A stretch of DNA of 64,000 nucleotides from Vesta saturnalis (Eukaryota; Arthropoda; Insecta; Coleoptera; Lampyridae), in the NCBI GenBank assembly GCA_036346205.1, contig JARFJB010000534.1, positions 5,555,001 through 5,619,000 on the forward strand. Reading direction: 5' to 3'. Positions within the stretch are counted from its first letter, which is position 1. Each line of letters opens with the position of its first letter. The notes beneath the pieces are model-generated. The model was not told the origin of the DNA, did not search any database, and saw nothing but the letters and a program-made list of their open reading frames with translations. Shown in pieces: positions 43,945 to 56,170 of the stretch. Both the position numbers and the translations under genes were made by a program.

Positions 43945-44082
43945 TATTATTGATTTTATTAAATACATAAATAAAAAGATGGCGCAGTTGGTTAGCGCGG
44001 TACTTTAGCAAAGTAGAGGTCGTAGGTTCAAATCCTACTCGAGGTAAACTTTTTATTTATGTATTTAATAAAATCAATAATA
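43945..44082 (+). repeat. tRNA-Ala-like unit inside a perfect 34-bp inverted repeat
   Basis: Arms 43945-43978 and 44049-44082 are exact reverse complements. Between them lies TGGCGCAGTTGGTTAGCGCGG (A-box/D arm), ACTTTAGCAAAGT (anticodon arm with AGC, Ala), GAGGTC, and a perfect T arm with GGTTCAAATCC (B box). The expected acceptor stem does not pair because the tRNA 5' strand is replaced by the arm. The copy at 18995-19103 has the same tail but no left arm. It may be a SINE with an added inverted arm or a hairpin-type element using tRNA promoter boxes. Confidence 0.7.
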
Positions 44083-45778
44083 ATTTTTAATTAAATATTT
44101 ACCTTTGAACTTATTCGTTCATAACAAAAACTTGTAATAATAGAAACAATTTTGTATTCCACCATTAGTAAAGTAACACAATTTTATTGACACTAAACAT
44201 TACATAAAAACAAAAACGGTCCTGTATATTATAAAAGATGAAAATTAGTTCATTGTGGATTACAAAAATTTTATGTTTTTAGTAGCACTGTTAATTTTAT
44301 TTGCCTTTTTCTAAAACTGAAGTAAAAAAGTAAATTCTGAATAAGAAATTCTCCAGTTTTTTTTTTTATTTCCAAAAGTAGACATTTATGGAGTTCTTGT
44401 TTGTGAACTTGATCTTTATGATCACTAAATATTGTATATTTTTAGATTTATTATTTAGGAATACACAAATGAGGTATGCGGAAAATGTGGTATTTCGTAA
44501 GCAAAAATATCTTTCATAAAATTTAGACATGAAAATGTGAGTTAGAAAGCACTTAACTACAACTACAGAGAAAGTTTAAACTGTTACTTTACAACCCATT
44601 TTGCCACAAAAGAATTTAGGAATTTATAAGACAACATAACGACTTCAACTTATGTAACTTTGAATCTAGTTAGAAAGAAATTGCAATTTAAACAATTCTA
44701 CCCTATTATTTAGATGTGGGCTGGAAGTACAGTCTTTAATATCTGTAGTTAGAACTTTAACGGATAGAATAAAAAATACAATTTCATACTATACCGTAGA
44801 CACAAACTTACACAAGAAAATTTGAGGATAAAAACTCGAAACTACATCTTGTATGGTCGCAAAAACTGAAACTAAGTTTTAGTAACTGGAATGGGTTAGG
44901 AATAACAAGAACAAGTGACCTCTAATGATGCAACTTGGGGAGTTTTAATTCAGGAAATCAAGCAAGTCTGTGCCTGTGAGAGAATTACTGCTTCTGTGGT
45001 TCTCTATTTAACCAGAAATTTATTACCGAAAATTAAATGTGTGTTGTTGAATTCGGTTAGGATTCAATGGCTTTTAGAAAATTTACGAGGTTGCGGTGAC
45101 TATAAACGAAAAAAAATTAAATAAAATTTCGGTTCGAGCTCTTTACTGTTTGTTTTTTTTTCCATTCGACATTTGCAAATATTCTTATTTTTAAATCCTC
45201 ATAAGCGTAGGGAATATACGCAATGCTTATAAATAAATACGAATATATGAATATTTTATACATAAAATGAAGGGAATACTTTGGCCAGTACATTTTTAAA
45301 AGGGTTTTCTTCGCAAGATAGTTAAGTGAAATGAGTTGTTCATCAGGTTGCCCTTTACTTACGTGATACACGAAATTGGGTGGAGTTGAATCCACATGTG
45401 CCCAATTTACAAACTTCAATACAATCTTGGCGAAAATTCCTTAAGGGTGAAAGAAAACAACTTTTAAGATTAGAATAAAAGGGTTGGGAATATATATCAA
45501 GAAACTCGGTTTAACAATACTTCTTTCGAAAAACTTGATGCAAATTAAGAAAGGAACTTTTATATTGAATAAATTTAAATATGCTTTATTATGCAATATA
45601 GATGATGTAAATGAAGGTTGTTTGAAAATGAATTCATATAAACTAAATAAATAATGTTTGCAATTTGTGCAAAGTGCAAAGCAAGTCATAAACGTGCCAT
45701 AGTATCAAGAAACAAAGTGTACAATATTTTCAAATTACAAAAAAAGGCAAAGCGCAAAAACAGGCTGTCATCGAGACT
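44083..45778. other. AT-rich spacer, no gene recognised
   Basis: Frames at 44915-45124, 45117-45419 and 45441-45689 lack motifs, codon bias or start context that would support real genes. Confidence 0.5.
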
Positions 45779-45850
45779 TGAGGGAAAGTTGCTATGGATG
45801 TTTTAAGCATACAAATTACAGTATTTGTTTTTCACTTATAAACATAACTG
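45779..45850 (+). repeat. Punctuating unit 1
   Basis: GGAAAGTTGCTATGGATG, TTTTAAGCATACAAATTACAG, TTTTTCACTTATAAACATAAC then TGACACTCAC. It is the first copy at the left edge of the array and lacks the ATTATAAACAGC part found upstream in later copies. Confidence 0.85.
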
Positions 45851-46130
45851 ACACTCACACTCACACTCACACTCACACTTATAATCACACTCACACTCAC
45901 AATCACAATCACACTCACACTCACACTCAGACTCAGATTCACACTCACACTCACACCCACACTCACACTCACACTCAGACTCACACTCACACTCACTCTT
46001 ACAATCACAACCACAATCACACTCACACTCAGACTCACACTCACACTCACACTCACACTCACACTCACACTCACACTCACACTTACACTCACACTCATAC
46101 TCACACTCACACCCACACTCACACTCACTC

Positions 46131-46232
46131 ACACAAATTATAAACAGCAAAGTATGCACTTAAAGGAAAGTTACTATGGATGTTTTAAGCGCACAAATTA
46201 CAGTATTTGTTTTTCACTTATAAACATAACTG
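46131..46232 (+). repeat. Punctuating unit 2
   Basis: Full unit: ACACAAATTATAAACAGCAA, GTATGCACTTAAAGG, AAGTTACTATGGATG and so on, to ATAACTGACACTCAC. Confidence 0.9.
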
Positions 46233-46606
46233 ACACTCACACTCACACTCACACTCACACTTATAATCACACTCACACTCACAATCACAATCACACTCAC
46301 ACTCACACTCAGACTCAGACTCACACTCACACTCACACCCACACTCACACTCACACTCAGACTCACACTCACACTCACTCTTACAATCACAACCACACTC
46401 ACACTCACACTCACTCACACTCACACTCACACTCACACTCACACTCGCACTCACACTCACACTCACACTCAGACTCACACTCACACTCACACTCACACTC
46501 ACACTCACACTCACACTCACACTCACACTCACACTCACACTCACACTCACACTCACACTTACACTCACACTCATACTCACACTCACACCCACACTCACAC
46601 TCACTC

Positions 46607-46709
46607 ACACAAATTATAAACAGCAAAGTATGCACTTAAAGGAAAGTTACTATGGATGTTTTAAGCGCACAAATTACAGTATTTGTTTTTCACTTATAAA
46701 CATAACTGA
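46607..46709 (+). repeat. Punctuating unit 3
   Basis: Nearly identical to unit 2, 476 bp downstream. Confidence 0.9.
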
Positions 46710-48692
46710 CACTCACACTCACACTCACACTCACGCACACCCACAATCACACCCACACTCACACTCACACATCACACTCACACTCACACTCACACTCACA
46801 CTCACACTCACACTCACACTCACACTCCCACTCCCACTAACACTCACACACACACTCACACTCACACACACTCACAATCACACTCACACTCACACTCACA
46901 CTCACACTCAAGCTCACGCTCACTCTCACACTCACACTCACACCCTCACACTCACACTCACACTCACTCACACTCACACTCACACTCACACTCACACTCA
47001 CACTCACACACACTCTCTCTCACAATCACAATCACACTCACACTCACACTCACACTCACACTCACACTCACACTCACACTCACACTCACACTCACACTCA
47101 CACTCACACTCACACTCACACTCACACTCACACTCACACTCACACTCACACTCACACTCACACTCACACTCACACTCACACTCACACTCACACACAATCA
47201 CACTCACACCTCACTCTCACACTCACACTCACAGTCACACTCACACTCAAACTCACACTCACACTCACACTCACACCTCACACTCACACTCACACTCACA
47301 CTCACACTCACACTCTCTCTCTCTCTCACAATCACAATCACACTCACACTCACACTCACACTCACACTCACACTCACACTCACACTCACACTCACACTCA
47401 CACACACTCACTCACACTCACACTCACACTCACTCACACTCACACACACACACTCACACACACTCACACTCACACTCACACTCTCTCTCTCTCTCACAAT
47501 CACAATCACACTCACACTCACACTCACACTCACACTCACACTCACACTCACACTCACACTCGAACTCGCACTCACACTCACACTCACACTCACACTCACA
47601 TTCACACTAACACTCACACTCACACTCACACTCACACTCACACTCACTCACACTCACATTCACACTCATACTCACACTCACACCCACACTCACACTCACA
47701 CTCACACTTATAATCACACTCACACTCACAATCACAATCACACTCACACTCACACTCAGACTCAGACTCACACTCACACTCACACCCACACTCACACTCA
47801 GACTCCACCTCACCACTCACAATCACAACCACAATCACACTCACACTCACACTCACACTCCACACTCACACTCACACTCACACCTCCCCACACTCACACT
47901 CACACTCACTCACCACACTCACACTCACACTCACCACACTCACACCACTCACACACTCACTCACCACACTCACCACTCACCATTACTACACAACTCACTC
48001 ACAGAAATTACTATGGAGTTTCACCTCACATTACATCACTTCACTAAACATAACACTCACACCACATCACCCACACACTCACTCACCTCACACTCACACA
48101 CCTCCCACACTCAACACTCACACTCACCCACACTCACACCTCACATCACTCACACTCACACTCACACTCACACTCACACTCACCTCACCTCACACTCACA
48201 CTCACACTCACACTCACACTCACACTCACACTCACACTCACACTCACACCTCACACTCACACTCACCCACCCACTCACACTCACACTCACACTCACCTCA
48301 CAATCACAATCACACTCACACTCACACTCACACTCCCACACTCACACTCACACTCACCTCCTCACACATCACACTCACACTCACACTCACACTCACACTC
48401 ACACTCACACCCCCCCACACTCACTCCTCACCCACTCACTCCCTCCTCACACACTCCTCACACCCCCACCACACTCACCCACATCCCCCTCACCCCCCAC
48501 ATCACACTCACCTTAATCACCACACTACAACAATCCCCCCATACTCACCTCACACCCCCACCTCACTAACACCTCCTCCCCAATCACAACCACATCACTC
48601 ACCTCCCACCCACTCACTCACACCTCCTCCTCACACTCACCACTCACCCTCACACTCCCCCCACCCAACTCACCTCACCCCACCCACACCAC

Positions 48693-48752
48693 ACAAATTA
48701 TAAACACAAAAAGGAAAGTTACGTTTACACAAATTACAATCACTTATAACAA
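48693..48752 (+). repeat. Punctuating unit 4, shortened
   Basis: ACACAAATTATAAACACAAA, AAGGAAAGTTACG, ACACAAATTACAATCACTTA. Many small losses relative to unit 2. Confidence 0.75.
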
Positions 48753-50621
48753 CACACTCACATCACACTCACACTCACATCACACACTCACCTCCCCACA
48801 CTCACACCCCACACTCACATCACACCCCTCCCACACCCATCACACACCCCACTCACACCCACCTCACCTACCTCACTCACCACTCACCTCACACTCACAC
48901 CACCCCTCACACTCACACACACCCACTCACCACCTCCTCCTCACACTCACACTCACACCTCCCACATCACATCACCCACCCTCAACCACACCACCACCCA
49001 CTCACTCCACCACCTCCACTCACACTCACCTCACCACTCACGCTCACGCTCACCTCACACTCACACTCACACCTCACACTCACACCTCACACTCACACTC
49101 ACACTATCACTCACCCTCACACTCACACTCACACTCACACACACTCTCTCACAATCACAACTCACACTCACCACACTCACACTCACACTCACACTCACAC
49201 CTCACACTCACACTCACACTCACACTCACACTCACACTCACACCTCACACTCACACTCCACACTCACACTCACTCTCACTCACACTCACACTCACACTCA
49301 CACTCACACTCACACTCACATCACACTCACACTCACACTCACACTCACACTCACATCCACACTCACACTCACACTCACACTCACACTCACACTCACACTC
49401 ACACTCACACTCACACTCACACTCACACTCACACTCACCTCACTCACAATCACACTCACACTCACACTCACACTCACACTCACACTCACACTCACACTCA
49501 CACTCACACTCACACGCACTCGCACTCACACTCACACTCACACTCGCACTCACACTCACACTCACACTCACACTCACACTCACACTCACACTCACACTCT
49601 CTCTCACAATCACACTCACACTCACACTCACACTCACACTCACACTCACACTCACACTCACACTCACACTCATCACTCCACACTCACATCACACTCACAC
49701 TCACACTCACACACACTCACACTCACCACTCACACTCACACTCACACTCACACTCACTCACTCACACTCACACTCACACTCACACTCACACTCACACTCA
49801 CTCACACTCACACTCCACTCACATCACTCACACTCACACTCACACTCACACTCACACTCACACTCACCACTCACACTACACATCACACTACACACTCACA
49901 ATTACACTCACACTCACACTCACACACTCACACTCACCTCACACTCACACTCACACTCACACTCCACACACTCCACACTCACACCACTCACACTCACACT
50001 CACACCTCAACTCAACTCACACTCACACTCACACCCACCACTCACACTCAACTCACACTCACACTCACACAATCACAACCACAATCACACTCACACTACA
50101 CTCACTCACACTCACACTCACACTCACACTCACACTCACTCACACTCACACTCACACTCACACTCACACTCACACTCACACTCACCTCACACTCACACTC
50201 ACACTCACACTCACACTCACTCACACTCACTCACATCAACTCACCTCACACTCACACTCACACTCACACTCACACTCACACTCACACTCACACTCACACT
50301 CACACTCACACTCACACCACACTCACACTCACACCACAACAGCAATCACTAAGACATTGACACAATACACTCACTAACACACTACACTCACACTCACACT
50401 CACATCACATCACACTCACACTCACACTCACACTCACACTCCACACCCACACTCCCACACACATCACACTCACACTCACACTCACACACACTCACACTCA
50501 CACTCACACTCACACTCACACTCACACCACTCACACTCACACTCACACTCACACTCACACTCACATCACACCACACTCACACTCATACTCCACCACTCAC
50601 ACCCACACTCACACTCACCAC

Positions 50622-50711
50622 ACAAATTATAAACACAAAGTATGCACTTAAAGGAAAGTTACTATGGATTTTAACGCACAAATTACAGTCATTCACTTAT
50701 AAACATAACTG
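50622..50711 (+). repeat. Punctuating unit 5, shortened
   Basis: Matches unit 2 with loss of GC in AAACAGC, of GTT in GATGTTTTAAG, and of TATTTGTTT. Confidence 0.85.
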
Positions 50712-51104
50712 ACACTCACACTCACACTCACACTCACATTCACACTCACACTCACACTCACACTCACACTCACACTCCCACTCCCACTAACACTCACACT
50801 CACACTCACACTCACACACACTCACAATCACACTCACACTCACACTCACACTCACACTCACACTCACGCTCACGCTCACGCTCACACTCAGACTCACACT
50901 CACACTCACTCTTACAATCACAACCACAATCACACTCACACTCACACTCACTCACACTCACACTCACACTCACACACACACACACTCACACTCACACTCA
51001 CACTCAACTCACACATCACACTCACACTCACACTCACACTCACACTCACACTCACACTCACACTCACACTCACACTCACACTCACACCCACACTCACACT
51101 CACT

Positions 51105-51192
51105 CACACAATTATAAACACAAAGTATGCACTTAAAGGAAAGTTACTATGGATGTTTTAAGCGCACAAATTACACACTATACACATACACT
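51105..51192 (+). repeat. Punctuating unit 6, shortened
   Basis: ACACAATTATAAACACAAAG, then a near-full middle; the TATTTGTTTTTCACTTATAA part is reduced to ACTATACACATA. Confidence 0.85.
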
Positions 51193-52581
51193 GACACTCA
51201 CACTCACACTCACACTCACATCTCACACATCACACTCACACTCACACTCACACTCACACCCCACTCCCACAACTCACACTCACACTCACACTCACACACT
51301 CACACTCACACTGCACCTCACACTCACACTCACACTCAAACTCACACTCACACTCACACTCACACTCACACTCACACTCACACTCACACTTACACTCACA
51401 CTCACTCACACTCACACCCACACTCACATCCTCACATCACATCACACTCACACTCACACTCACACTCACACTCACACTCACACTCACACTCACACTCACA
51501 CACTCACTCACACTCACACTCACACTCAACTCACACTCACACTCACACTCACACTCATACTCAACTCACACTCACACCACCCTCACAACTCACAATCACA
51601 CTCACACTCACACTCACACTCACACTCACACTCACACTCACACTCACACTCACACTCACACTCACACTCACACTCACACTCACACTCACACTCACACTCA
51701 ACTCACACTCACACTCACACTCACACTCACACTCACACTCATCACTCAACACACTCACACTCACATCACATACACAACTCACTTCATACATCACACTCAC
51801 ATCACAATCACATCACACTCACACTCACACTCACACTCACACTCACATCACACTCCACACTCACACTCACACTCACACTCACACTCACCACAATCACATT
51901 CACACTCACACTCACACTCACACTCACACTCACACTCACACCTCACACTCACGCTACTCACACTCACTCTACACTCACACTCACAACTCACACTCACACT
52001 CACACCTACACACTCACACTCACACTCACACTCACACTCACCACTCACACTCACACTCACACTCACACTCACACTCCACACTCACACTCACACAAATACT
52101 AAACACAAACTCACACTCACACCAGAACTACATCGACTTCACCACTCACAAACTCACATACATCTTCACTAACTACACACTACACTCACACTCCACACTC
52201 CACACTCACATCACTCACCTCACACTCACCACTCACACTCACACTCACACTCACCACTCACCACTCAACACTCACACTCACACTCACACTCACACTGCTC
52301 ACACTCACACTACTCACACTCACTCTACTCACACTCACACTCACACCTCACACTCACACTCACATCACACTCACACTCACACTCACACTCACACCATCAC
52401 TCACACTCACACTCACACATACACTCACAACTCATCACACTCACATCACTCACATCACACTCACACTACACTCTCACATCAAACACTACTCACACTCACA
52501 CTCACACTCACACTTACACTCACACTCACATTCACACTCATACTCACTCTCACACCCACACTCACACTCACACTCACTCAC

Positions 52582-52681
52582 ACAAATTATAAACAGCAAA
52601 GTATGCACTTAAAGAAAAGTTACTATAGATGTTTTAAGCGCACAAATTACAGTATTTTTTTTTCACTTATAAACATAACTG
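52582..52681 (+). repeat. Punctuating unit 7
   Basis: Nearly full unit with AAAGAAAAGTTACTATAGATG and TTTTTTTTTCAC variants. The sequence after it is regular again. Confidence 0.9.
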
Positions 52682-53446
52682 ACACTCACACTCACACTTA
52701 CACTCGCACACACCCACAATCACACTCACACTCACACTCACATCACTCACACTCACACTCACACTCACACTCACACTCACACTCACACTCCCACTCCCAC
52801 TAACACTCACACTCACACTCACACTCACACTCACACACACTCACAATCACACTCACACTCACACTCACACTCACGCTCACGCTCACACTCACACTCACAC
52901 TCACACTCACACTCACACTCACACTCACACTCACTCACACTCACACTCACACTCACACTCACACTCACACTCATTCACACTCACACTCACACTCACACTC
53001 ACACTCACACTGACACTCACACTCACACTCACACTCATACTCACATTCACACTCACATTCACACTCACACTCACACTCACACTCACACTCACAGTCATAC
53101 TCACTCAAACTCACACTCACACTCACACTCACACTCACACTCACACTCACACTCACACTCACACTCACACTCACTCTCTCTCTCACAATCACACTCACAC
53201 TCACACTCACACTCACACTCACACTCTCTCACACTCACACTCACACTCACACTCACACTCACACTCACACTCACACTCACACTAGCACTCGCACTCACAC
53301 TCACACTCACACTCACACTCACACTCACACTAACACTCACACTCACACTCACACTCATACTCACATTCACACTCACATTCACACTCACACTCACACTCAC
53401 ACTCACAGCACACTCACACTCACACTCACACTCACAGTCACACTCA

Positions 53447-53520
53447 CACAAATTATAAACAGCATATAATAAGGCCTATAATCGTGACAAACATTCAAAG
53501 CATGCACTTAAAGGAATCAT
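53447..53520 (+). repeat. Diverged edge unit closing the array
   Basis: ACACAAATTATAAACAGC followed by unrelated AT-rich sequence, then AGCATGCACTTAAAGGAA. This looks like the array border where the unit meets flanking DNA. Confidence 0.7.
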
Positions 53521-53900
53521 TTTTCATGAAACTTGTAAAATATTGAAAACTTGGCAACACAGTATCCCATTTGTAAAATGAAGTATGCTGATAAAGTCTA
53601 TTCAAAATAGAGTTCAGAATTTATTTAGTTAGTGGTGTGTCAGATGCAGCTTCATTAGTACCGTATGTTTCCTTTGCTGGATGTTGTTATTCATAGTTTT
53701 TCATTATAGTACGCGGGGGCTTAATTTGCTCACCATGCATTGGAAAAAACCGAATATGCAGGCTTACAACAAATGATTGAAGCGATTTCTTAAATTCACT
53801 ACACTACTACATTAATTAACATATCGCACCAAAACTCTACAAACTCGGTATTGTTGCAGTCGCACTTCAGATTTCTGCCTCGACGGCACAGCAGTGGGTA
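53521..53900. other. Spacer before a mariner-like pseudogene
   Basis: No feature recognised. It probably contains the 5' end of the neighbouring DNA element, but no TIR was found. Confidence 0.45.
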
Positions 53901-53907
53901 GTTAGGC

Positions 53908-54700
53908 AAGATGGCGACTGGCTCCGATAAAGCGTATGTTGTGCTTAAAATTCATCCCCCATCTGTCTGTCGTAACATTGTAACGACACTTCAGGACTGA
54001 GTTGAACAAAGGTCCACAAACTGTCAGCACCATTCGGCCATGGTATGTGCAATTTAAAGCTTCAGGATATCTCTGTAACCAGAAATCAACGAATCGGCCT
54101 GCAGTTACTAAAAAAACGGTTATACGTATGCGGGCGAGCTTCGCACGTAATTCACAGACGTCGACTAGTGAATGGCACAATAAACAGGTACGATGTGCGA
54201 ATTTTGGGGGTTGAGAACCCGCACGCTCTCGTGCAGAACATTCGAAATTTACCAGAAGTTGTCTTTTGTACAGTTTCACGGTTTAAAGTGTACGGTCCCT
54301 TTTTTTCTTCTGCGAAAAGACCGTTATAGCACACGTATATCTCGACATATTGGAAAATTGGCTCATTCAACAAAGGTCTACAACTCCACTTCCATCATGA
54401 TTTTCATGAATTCTTAAACAATAACTTGAGAAACCGGTAGATCGGTCGTGTTGGGGTTGATGATCAGCAATTCGTGCCATGGCCTCCAAGCTCTCCTGAC
54501 CTAACTCCATGCGATTTTTTTGTGTAAGATTATGTGAAAGATTCAGCGTTTACACCTTCTCTACCAACAAACCTATCCGAACTGCGCATCAAGACAACTT
54601 TTCAACAAATCGATAGGAAGATGCTGCACCGAACGTGGGATGAACGTGATTATCGACTTGATATTTGCAGAATCAATATGGAGCACTTGTAGTGTGTCAA
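53908..54700 (+). pseudogene. Tc1/mariner-type (DUF4817-like) transposase, decayed
   Basis: The N-terminal region reads ATGSDKAYVVLKIHPPSVCR and VEQRST (helix-turn-helix remnant). The central text CEFWG and ENPHALVQNIRN, VSRFKVYGPFF, AEK, YLDILENWLI, then HFHHDFHEFL (second Asp context lost), RWIGRV, PWPPSSPDLTPCDFF (third Asp) and DSAFTPSLPTNLSEL follow in three frames. The end is near 54690. The alternative frames on both strands here are shadows. It is related to the fragment at 37565-37925. Confidence 0.7.
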
Positions 54701-54777
54701 AAAAACCTTTTCAGTTTTTCTATGTGTTCAAAGCTCTGTGACAATATGTTTAATAATAAAGCACATCAGAAACCTAC

Positions 54778-55503
54778 AGGCAAATTGTTAGACATTTAAG
54801 AGACGAAAAAGTAATCCACCATACTTATCAACCAAAAGACGCGCGATCATACAGCCTAGTGATAAGACACATCCACCCTTCAATACCTACTGATGATACC
54901 TAGGTGGAATTGAAAAGACAGGCCATTAGATATGAAACATAATGAACACTTTTCTTTGTAGATCTTGAACCCAACGAAAACAATAAGAAAATATATGAAA
55001 TTAAATTCCTTTGTAACAGCAAAATTAAAGTTGAGCCACCACACAAAAAACAAGAATTATGCAATGTTTAAGCTGTTAGAACTATGGGCACTTCAGGATC
55101 TATTGTACCACACAATATATGTGTGTCAAATGTGGAAACCAACACGATACAAAAACTTGTAAAAAAACCAAAAACCATTCCAGCTAAGTGTGAATTGTGT
55201 GAAGGAAACCACCTTACAAACTACAGGGGTTGCTCTGTTTATCAAGAAATAATAAGTACGAGAAATAGACTAATTCAAAATCGTAACTCAGTCAACCTTG
55301 ATTCCTATTATAACCATCAATCATCTCCCCCAACAACGAGAAATCACAAAACGATATTCCTACATAAGCCGCAGTTGCGCAATTCCGTATTAATGCTAGC
55401 AATCCCGATGAGCAACAGGCTTTTTTTGTTTACACAATTAATGAACCAAAACAACACCATGCTTAACTTACTGTCAACTCTAGTTACTAAACTAACCCGA
55501 TAA
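54778..55503 (+). pseudogene. Jockey-like gag (ORF1) with zinc knuckles
   Basis: Text in three frames: HHTYQPKDARSYSLVIRHIH and PSIPTDD, FFVDLEPNENNKKIYEIKFL then CNSKIKVEPPHKK, then CV.C-type knuckle remnants and KTIPAKCELCEGNHLTNYRG then CSVYQEI. The last stretch (55084-55503) is open. The first half matches the pre-C2HC domain of Jockey/I gags, which bind the element RNA. Frameshifts near 54910, 54960 and 55080. Confidence 0.75.
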
Positions 55504-56170
55504 TGGCTAGTATACTTCGTGTAGCTACATGGAACGCAAAATGGTCTGTTAAATCATAAGCAAGAGTTAATAACTTTCTTGAATCTATATAAAATAGATA
55601 TCATGTTAATTTCTGAAATGCATTTCACCGATGGAACAATGCTTCGTATTCCAAACTACTCCATATATAATAAAAACCACCCAGGTGGTACTTCACATGC
55701 AGAAACTGCAATAATTATTAAAAATTCTATACCACATCAACCGCTAAACTCATTCCAAACTGCAAAAATACAAACTACAGTTGTGGAAGTAAACACATTC
55801 CCTTGGTCTTCTGTTGTGTCTGCAATCTACTCTCCTCCTAGACATACAATCACTTCGGACGAATATACTAAACTTTTCCACAATCTAGGAAATAGATTCA
55901 TAACTGTAGGAGACTGGAACGCAGAGCATACCCATTGGGGTTCCAGGCTCTGCACAACAAAAGGTAGGCATCTGCTTAGAGCAATAACGACAAATAACTA
56001 TAATCACCACAGCGCTGGAGAACCGACCTACCGGCCTGCTGAACTAAACAAGATTCCTGACTTGTTAGATTTGTATATTTCGTACGGGATAGCAACAAAC
56101 TATATTCTGATTGAGCCAAATAATGATTTATGATCGGACCACGTCCCAGTAACACTGAATTTAAGTACTA
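55504..56170 (+). pseudogene. Jockey-like AP endonuclease domain (ORF2 start)
   Basis: WNAKWSV near 55530, then after one TAA a 184-codon open frame (55579-56133): IDIMLISEMHFTDGTMLRIP (catalytic Glu), YSIYNKNHPGGTSH, AIIIKNSIPHQP, SSVVSAIYSPPRH, RFITVGDWNAEHTHWGSRL (catalytic Asp/Asn) and PDLLDLYISYGI. A TGA follows, then SDHVPV, the final catalytic motif. This nuclease nicks target DNA to prime reverse transcription. Key residues are present despite the stops. Confidence 0.8.

Larger units (their letters stand above)
45779..53520 (+). repeat. (CACTCA)n hexanucleotide satellite with interspersed 100-bp units
   Basis: A 7.7 kb array of CACTCA hexamers (plus strand C/A-rich, complement GAGTGT), broken by copies of one unit of about 100 bp (listed separately). 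Variants include CTCTCT runs, CCCACTCCCACT, and GCTCAC. The open frames of Thr-His, Ser-Val and Cys-Glu repeats are stop-free repeat artefacts. It is not the common insect telomere repeat (TTAGG)n. Between about 47.8 and 52.5 kb the register is interrupted by very frequent one- and two-base gains and losses, more than elsewhere in the array. Confidence 0.95.

Noticed and set aside
43979..44048. Functional tRNA-Ala(AGC) gene
   Set aside because: D, anticodon and T arms look good but the 5' acceptor strand is absent and the sequence is embedded in an inverted repeat.
44915..45689. Small protein-coding genes
   Set aside because: Short frames in AT-rich DNA with no recognised motif, splice context or neighbour support.
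48000..50400. CRISPR array or direct-repeat immunity locus
   Set aside because: Hexamer satellite with no spacer structure, in eukaryotic DNA.
45778..53451. Many Thr-His, Ser-Val and Cys-Glu open frames
   Set aside because: Pure translation of the CACTCA satellite in different frames.
53902..54279. Minus-strand 125-codon frame
   Set aside because: Antisense shadow of the decayed mariner-like transposase, whose text runs on the plus strand.
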